Source: Bacteroidales bacterium (GTDB lineage Bacteria; Bacteroidota; Bacteroidia; Bacteroidales; VadinHA17). Taken from it: a stretch of DNA of 11,044 bases. How positions within the stretch are numbered: position 1 is the stretch's first letter; each line of letters starts with the position of its first letter. The DNA lies in NCBI GenBank assembly GCA_003162595.1, contig PMNJ01000155.1, positions 1 to 11,044 of the forward strand, given 5' to 3'. Positions 7,421-11,044 of this stretch are shown here, piece by piece. A program made the position numbers and the translations under genes. The notes beneath the pieces are model-generated. The model saw nothing but the letters and a program-made list of their open reading frames with translations. It was not told where the DNA came from and searched no databases.

Positions 7421-8800
7421 ATGGAAACTATTACCAATACTCTTCGTGATTCAAAAGTCGCACGCTGGACAGCATTGACTATAGTGTCATTTACAATGCT
7501 TTGCGGATACTATATTACAGATGTGATGGCACCATTGAAACCAATGCTTGAGAAAGAACTTCTATGGAACAGTACTGAATATGGCTTCTTTACGAGTGCA
7601 TATGGCTGGTTCAATGTTTTCCTGTTAATGCTCATCTTTGGGGGAATAATTCTTGATAAAAAAGGTGTCAGGTTCACAGGAAATATGTCGACAATTACTA
7701 TGGTTGCAGGTACGGCTGTTAAGTACTGGGCTATTTCAACCCACTCCCTCGACGGGATGCATCTTCTTGGAATGAAGGCTCAGGTTGTTGTCGCTGCTCT
7801 GGGTTATGCTGTATTTGGTGTGGGATGTGAAGTGGCAGGTATTACTGTTTCCAAGGTAATCGTTAAATGGTTCAAGGGTAAGGAGATGGCACTTGCCATG
7901 GGCCTTCAGCTCTCCTCGGCACGTCTTGGAACCGCACTGGCATTATTTGCTTCTTATCCACTTGCAGTATGGATGGGTGGTGTTGCCAAGCCGGTATTTC
8001 TGGGTCTCATTTTGATATGTATCGGAATGATTTCTTTTTTCCTTTATGCTATACAGGATAAGCGACTCGATAAATCAGTAGCCGATGAGGCAATCGTTTC
8101 CGGTTCTGCTGATGAAGAGTCATTTAAAATGGCAGATTTGTGGTTTATAATAAAAAATAGAGGATGGTGGTATATTGCTATCCTATGCGTGTTATTTTAT
8201 TCTGCTGTTTTCCCATTTTTAAAGTATGCCTCTGATCTGATGGTTAACAAATTCGGAGTGAATCCTCTTGTTGCTGGAACAATACCTTCCTTATTGCCTT
8301 TTGGCACTATTCTGCTTACTCCGTTATTTGGCAGCGTGTATGACCGCAAAGGGAAGGGTGCAACACTTATGATCATTGGTGCAATTCTGATAATTCTGGT
8401 TCATGCTTTGTTCTCTGTCCCGTTTCTGAATTTCAAATTTGTTGCAGTGGCTCTGATCATAGTTCTTGGTATTGGATTTTCGCTTGTTCCTTCTGCAATG
8501 TGGCCATCCGTTCCCAAGATTATTCCGGAGAAGCAATTAGGCTCTGCTTATGCTTTGATTTTCTGGGTTCAGAACTGGGGACTAATGGGAGTTCCCGCGT
8601 TGATCGGATGGGTACTTGATAAATATTGCATTACTGGTACGAGGTTGGTGGATGGGGTCAACATTCCAAACTATAATTATACAATACCTATGATGATTTT
8701 CACAGGTTTTGGGGTATTGGCTCTTATTTTTGCCTTCCTGCTTAAAGCTGAAGACAAGAAAAAAGGTTATGGCCTTGAACTTCCAAATATTAAAGAATAA
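7421..8800 (+). CDS. MFS transporter, MFSD1-like (paralog 1)
   Basis: Inner-membrane carrier of 459 residues with about 12 predicted helices, the normal MFS length. The motif-A-like sequence GGIILDKKGVRFTG (74-87) lies between helices 2 and 3, and a charged cytoplasmic linker (about 212-240) separates the halves. The late block SLVPSAMWPSVPKIIPEKQLG (354-374) with FWVQNWGL resembles the MFSD1 family. Its animal member exports dipeptides from lysosomes; the substrate of bacterial relatives is not known to me. The protein begins METITNTLRDSKVARWTAL and ends AEDKKKGYGLELPNIKE. The next gene repeats both ends almost exactly, so the two are a recent or conserved tandem duplication. The start is firm because the paralogs align from the first Met. 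The loop before the last helix (about 401-421) is short, unlike in paralog 2. A nitrate/oxalate-type MFS is the main alternative. Confidence 0.85.
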   Translation: METITNTLRDSKVARWTALTIVSFTMLCGYYITDVMAPLKPMLEKELLWNSTEYGFFTSAYGWFNVFLLMLIFGGIILDKKGVRFTGNMSTITMVAGTAVKYWAISTHSLDGMHLLGMKAQVVVAALGYAVFGVGCEVAGITVSKVIVKWFKGKEMALAMGLQLSSARLGTALALFASYPLAVWMGGVAKPVFLGLILICIGMISFFLYAIQDKRLDKSVADEAIVSGSADEESFKMADLWFIIKNRGWWYIAILCVLFYSAVFPFLKYASDLMVNKFGVNPLVAGTIPSLLPFGTILLTPLFGSVYDRKGKGATLMIIGAILIILVHALFSVPFLNFKFVAVALIIVLGIGFSLVPSAMWPSVPKIIPEKQLGSAYALIFWVQNWGLMGVPALIGWVLDKYCITGTRLVDGVNIPNYNYTIPMMIFTGFGVLALIFAFLLKAEDKKKGYGLELPNIKE

Positions 8801-8913
8801 TTCTTTTCTGGTACTCTGTATAAACTCTACTGAATTAGTTGACTGAATAATTTATTTAAAATATATATTAATTACATTTACCTGTCAAAAATCAATTATT
8901 TATAACAATAATC
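8801..8913 (+). promoter_or_regulatory. Spacer and candidate promoter of the second MFSD1-like gene
   Basis: The 113-bp gap holds ATATATTAATTAC (8863-8875), the same block as before paralog 1, with TTTA (8851-8854), 18 nt, and TACATTTA (8873-8880), which ends 33 nt before the ATG. The -7 match to TAnnTTTG is 7 of 8; the -33 box is weak. No terminator hairpin follows paralog 1, so read-through from it is also possible. Confidence 0.4.
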
Positions 8914-10590
8914 ATGGAACAAATACTAAATACTTTGCGTGATTCAAAAAAAGCGAGATGGACAGCGCTGATCATTGTATCGTTTTCAATGTTTGGTGCA
9001 TACTACTTTAATTATGCCCTTTCACCTGTTAAACCGATGCTCGAGAGTATCCTGGGATGGAATAGTTCCGATTTCGGAATATATACATCTTCTTATACTT
9101 GGTTTAATGTCTTTTTATTCATGCTTATTTTCAGCGGAATTGTCCTCGACAAAATGGGGGTCCGCTTCACCGGTCTTGCAGCTACTTTAATGATGACCAT
9201 TGGGACAGGTCTGAATTACTGGGCGCTCAGGCATGTTTTCCCGGAAGGAGCCATGATATTTGGTATAAAAACTCAGGTTATAATTTCCGCTATAGGATTT
9301 GGAATTTTTGGCGTTGGCACTGAAGCAGGAGGAATAACGGTTTCAAAAGCAGTGGTAAAATGGTTTAAAGGTAAGGAGATGGCCCTGGCAATGGGAATGC
9401 AGATGTCAATAGCACGTCTTGGTACTGCTGTTGCCCTGGGAATTGCATTGCCATTGGCAAAAACATATTCTTATTCATCTCCTGTATTGCTGGCTTTCGT
9501 ATTTATGCTGATCGCCTTATCTGCTTTCATAATTTACACTTTCATGGACAAGAAGCTTGAAGCTTCAATAGCCCAAAGTAATAGAGGAAATGCCGAGGAA
9601 GAAGCATTCGAACTGAAAGATATTTTATTCATTATAAAGAACAAAGGGTTCTGGTATATTGCTATTTTGTGCGTTTTATTTTATTCTGCAGTTTTTCCCT
9701 TCCTTTTTTATTCCGTTGATCTGATGATTAACAAATATCATGTTAATCCGAACCTTGCAGGTTCAATTCCGGCATTGCTTCCAATCGGGACAATCTTCCT
9801 TACTCCTTTATTCGGTACTGTTTATGACAAAAAAGGAAAAGGAGCAACTATTATGATTATCGGTTCGGTAATTTTGATTTTTGTCCACGGTATGCTCACA
9901 ATTCCTTTTCTTAATGCCTGGTGGCTTGCAGCGGCTCTTGTAATAATTCTTGGAATAGGATTCTCATTGGTTCCGGCAGCTATGTGGCCATCTGTTCCAA
10001 AAATTATTCCTGAAAAACAGCTTGGAACTGCATATGCTGTTATTTTCTGGATTCAAAATATTGGATTATGGATAATTCCGCTACTGTTAGGAATAATCCT
10101 TAATTCAACAAATCCTGATGTAACGCCAAATAAAGTTGCAGTAAAAGAGGCAGTTACCAATGCCTATAAACTGGTATTATCTGACAAAACGTATGACCTT
10201 TCAGTTAAAGAAATATCACAGCTCGCTGAAAAAGCCAGTAGCCGTACAATAGACTCTTTGGTACAAAATACTACCTATGAGTCAATTCCGACTTCCATAG
10301 CTGATATCGCAAGTCTGAAAAGCAGTATTTCAGCAAGTACAGTAAGCGCTCTTTCAGGTATTAAGGCTGGAGGAGATAAAGCTAACTTTGCAAAGGAAAT
10401 TGAAGCTAAAACGTCCGAAGCAATCTATCCGATTATTGAAAAGACAAAGTTGAACCTGAGATACAATTATTTCTTCGATTTGGTTATGTTCACCACTCTC
10501 AGTATACTATCTCTGCTATTTGCATTCCTTCTTAAAGCAGAAGATAAAAAGAAAGGTTACGGACTGGAGTTGCCAAATATTAAAAAATAA
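8914..10590 (+). CDS. MFS transporter, MFSD1-like, with enlarged last periplasmic loop (paralog 2)
   Basis: Inner-membrane carrier of 558 residues, clearly paralogous to its upstream neighbour along nearly its whole length: same N-terminus (LRDSK-ARWTAL), SGIVLDKMGVRFTG (74-87), VVKWFKGKEMALAMG (147-161), WPSVPKIIPEKQLG (358-371) and the C-terminus KAEDKKKGYGLELPNIKK. The difference is one insertion. Between helix 11 (ending near 396) and helix 12 (starting near 518) there are about 120 residues where paralog 1 has about 21. This segment is rich in Ala, Ser, Lys, Glu and Thr, lacks Cys, Trp, His and Met, and looks mainly helical. With both termini cytoplasmic it would lie in the periplasm. 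It may bind substrate or a partner, or shield the exit. Transport of dipeptides or similar small solutes is inferred only from the family. Confidence 0.85.
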   Translation: MEQILNTLRDSKKARWTALIIVSFSMFGAYYFNYALSPVKPMLESILGWNSSDFGIYTSSYTWFNVFLFMLIFSGIVLDKMGVRFTGLAATLMMTIGTGLNYWALRHVFPEGAMIFGIKTQVIISAIGFGIFGVGTEAGGITVSKAVVKWFKGKEMALAMGMQMSIARLGTAVALGIALPLAKTYSYSSPVLLAFVFMLIALSAFIIYTFMDKKLEASIAQSNRGNAEEEAFELKDILFIIKNKGFWYIAILCVLFYSAVFPFLFYSVDLMINKYHVNPNLAGSIPALLPIGTIFLTPLFGTVYDKKGKGATIMIIGSVILIFVHGMLTIPFLNAWWLAAALVIILGIGFSLVPAAMWPSVPKIIPEKQLGTAYAVIFWIQNIGLWIIPLLLGIILNSTNPDVTPNKVAVKEAVTNAYKLVLSDKTYDLSVKEISQLAEKASSRTIDSLVQNTTYESIPTSIADIASLKSSISASTVSALSGIKAGGDKANFAKEIEAKTSEAIYPIIEKTKLNLRYNYFFDLVMFTTLSILSLLFAFLLKAEDKKKGYGLELPNIKK

Positions 10591-10592
10591 TC

Positions 10593-10670
10593 CTTCGTGA
10601 ACCTTAGTGTTAACCTTTGTGTCCCTTAGTGGTAAAAAACAATTCATTTGACCTTAAAGGAACACAAAGG
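10593..10670 (+). repeat. 22-nt tandem repeat and long imperfect hairpin upstream of the cupin gene
   Basis: Two imperfect 22-nt copies, CTTCGTGAACCTTAGTGTTAAC (10593-10614) and the copy at 10615-10636, agree at 17 of 22 positions. CCTTTGTGT-C-CCTT (10614-10627) is the inverted complement of AAGG-A-ACACAAAGG (10657-10670), giving 13 of 14 paired bases around a 29-nt loop. It lies 2-80 nt after paralog 2 and 15 nt before the cupin ATG. It could slow transcription or be a dispersed intergenic repeat; there is no T-run for a classical terminator. Confidence 0.6.
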
Positions 10671-10685
10671 GAAAATAGAATTCAT

Positions 10686-11018
10686 ATGAATACAAACGAA
10701 TTTGATAAAGCAAAAATCTTCAGTTTCAGCGAATCGGTAGATTACTCCGAAGGAGGTATCATCAGCAAAACCGTTCTTAAGAAACAGACAGGAAATATTT
10801 CACTCTTTTCTTTTGCAAAAGGTGAGGCATTAAGTGAGCATACTGCTCCATTTGATGCGATGATAACGGTTGTTGATGGGAGGGGAGAGGTAGTAATCGG
10901 GGGGAAATCATTCCTCCTCGAAGCCGGACAGAGCATAATTATGCCTGCGAATATTACTCACGCCGTGAATGCTGTTGAGAAATTTAAGATGGTGCTTACG
11001 ATGATTAAAAGCAGCTAG
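10686..11018 (+). CDS. Small single-domain cupin protein
   Basis: A 110-residue cytoplasmic beta-barrel protein of the cupin_2 type. I chose the ATG at 10686 (MNTNEFDKAKIF); the reading frame is open further left to a TTG at 10617, but that stretch is the repeat/hairpin region and not protein-like. Cupin motif 1 is degenerate: GEALSEHTAPFDAMITVVDGRGEV has only His52 where typical members have HxH, with Ala at the second position. Motif 2 is AGQSIIMPANITHAVNA (80-96) with Pro87 and His92. With two histidines the metal site is reduced, though the SEHTAPFDA wording seems to be a standard variant of this subfamily. Function is unknown; such small cupins may bind a small ligand or act as isomerases. 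It follows the transporters on the same strand 95 bp downstream, so a link is possible but unproven. Confidence 0.85.
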   Translation: MNTNEFDKAKIFSFSESVDYSEGGIISKTVLKKQTGNISLFSFAKGEALSEHTAPFDAMITVVDGRGEVVIGGKSFLLEAGQSIIMPANITHAVNAVEKFKMVLTMIKSS

Positions 11019-11044
11019 TTTTCTTGCGCATTCTCGGTTCTCGG

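Noticed and set aside
8324..8536. Minus-strand reading frame of 70 codons inside the first MFS gene
   Set aside because: Antisense shadow of a strongly conserved transporter segment.
10617..10685. Longer cupin start at a TTG
   Set aside because: The extra 23 codons are the tandem repeat and hairpin arm, and the cupin fold begins after the ATG at 10686.

Overview
The window looks like chromosomal DNA from a member of the Bacteroidota, probably from the Bacteroidales/Marinilabiliales side. The clues are AT-rich intergenic DNA, near-absence of Shine-Dalgarno sequences, promoter-like TAnnTTTG boxes, a lipoprotein resembling the Bacteroidetes family DUF4831, a fused aspartokinase/homoserine dehydrogenase, and short heptamer and palindromic repeats between genes. 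The assignment is an inference from these features; no marker gene is present. I see no phage, IS element, CRISPR array, tRNA or rRNA.

Layout, left to right. Positions 1-2381 (minus) hold almost all of thrA, which runs off the left edge about 20 codons before its expected end. A 15-codon mini-ORF containing a perfect hairpin lies directly upstream and ends on the thrA start (TAATG overlap). Positions 2640-3455 (minus) are the wreck of a POT/PTR2 peptide transporter, with an amber codon at position 51 and an in-frame loss of the middle of the protein. Divergent from it, 3621-5138 (plus) encodes the two-domain NAD(P)HX repair enzyme (Nnr). A 237-bp stretch of degenerate short repeats follows, then a DUF4831-like lipoprotein at 5376-6497 (plus). 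A cluster of GC-rich palindromes separates it from a convergent secreted thioredoxin-like protein at 6693-7220 (minus).

The right third holds two tandem paralogous MFS transporters of the MFSD1-like type (7421-8800 and 8914-10590, plus). Each is preceded by the same promoter-like block. The second carries about 100 extra residues in its predicted last periplasmic loop. A 22-nt imperfect tandem repeat that can fold into a long hairpin separates them from a small cupin gene (10686-11018, plus).

Working together: most genes are separate housekeeping units (threonine/methionine-branch biosynthesis, metabolite repair, envelope proteins). Two loci concern MFS-fold transporters: a decayed POT peptide transporter and an intact pair whose eukaryotic relative MFSD1 exports dipeptides. 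I see no clear new multi-gene system. The most distinctive items are the paralog pair with its loop insertion and shared promoter block, the decayed transporter, and the thrA leader mini-ORF.
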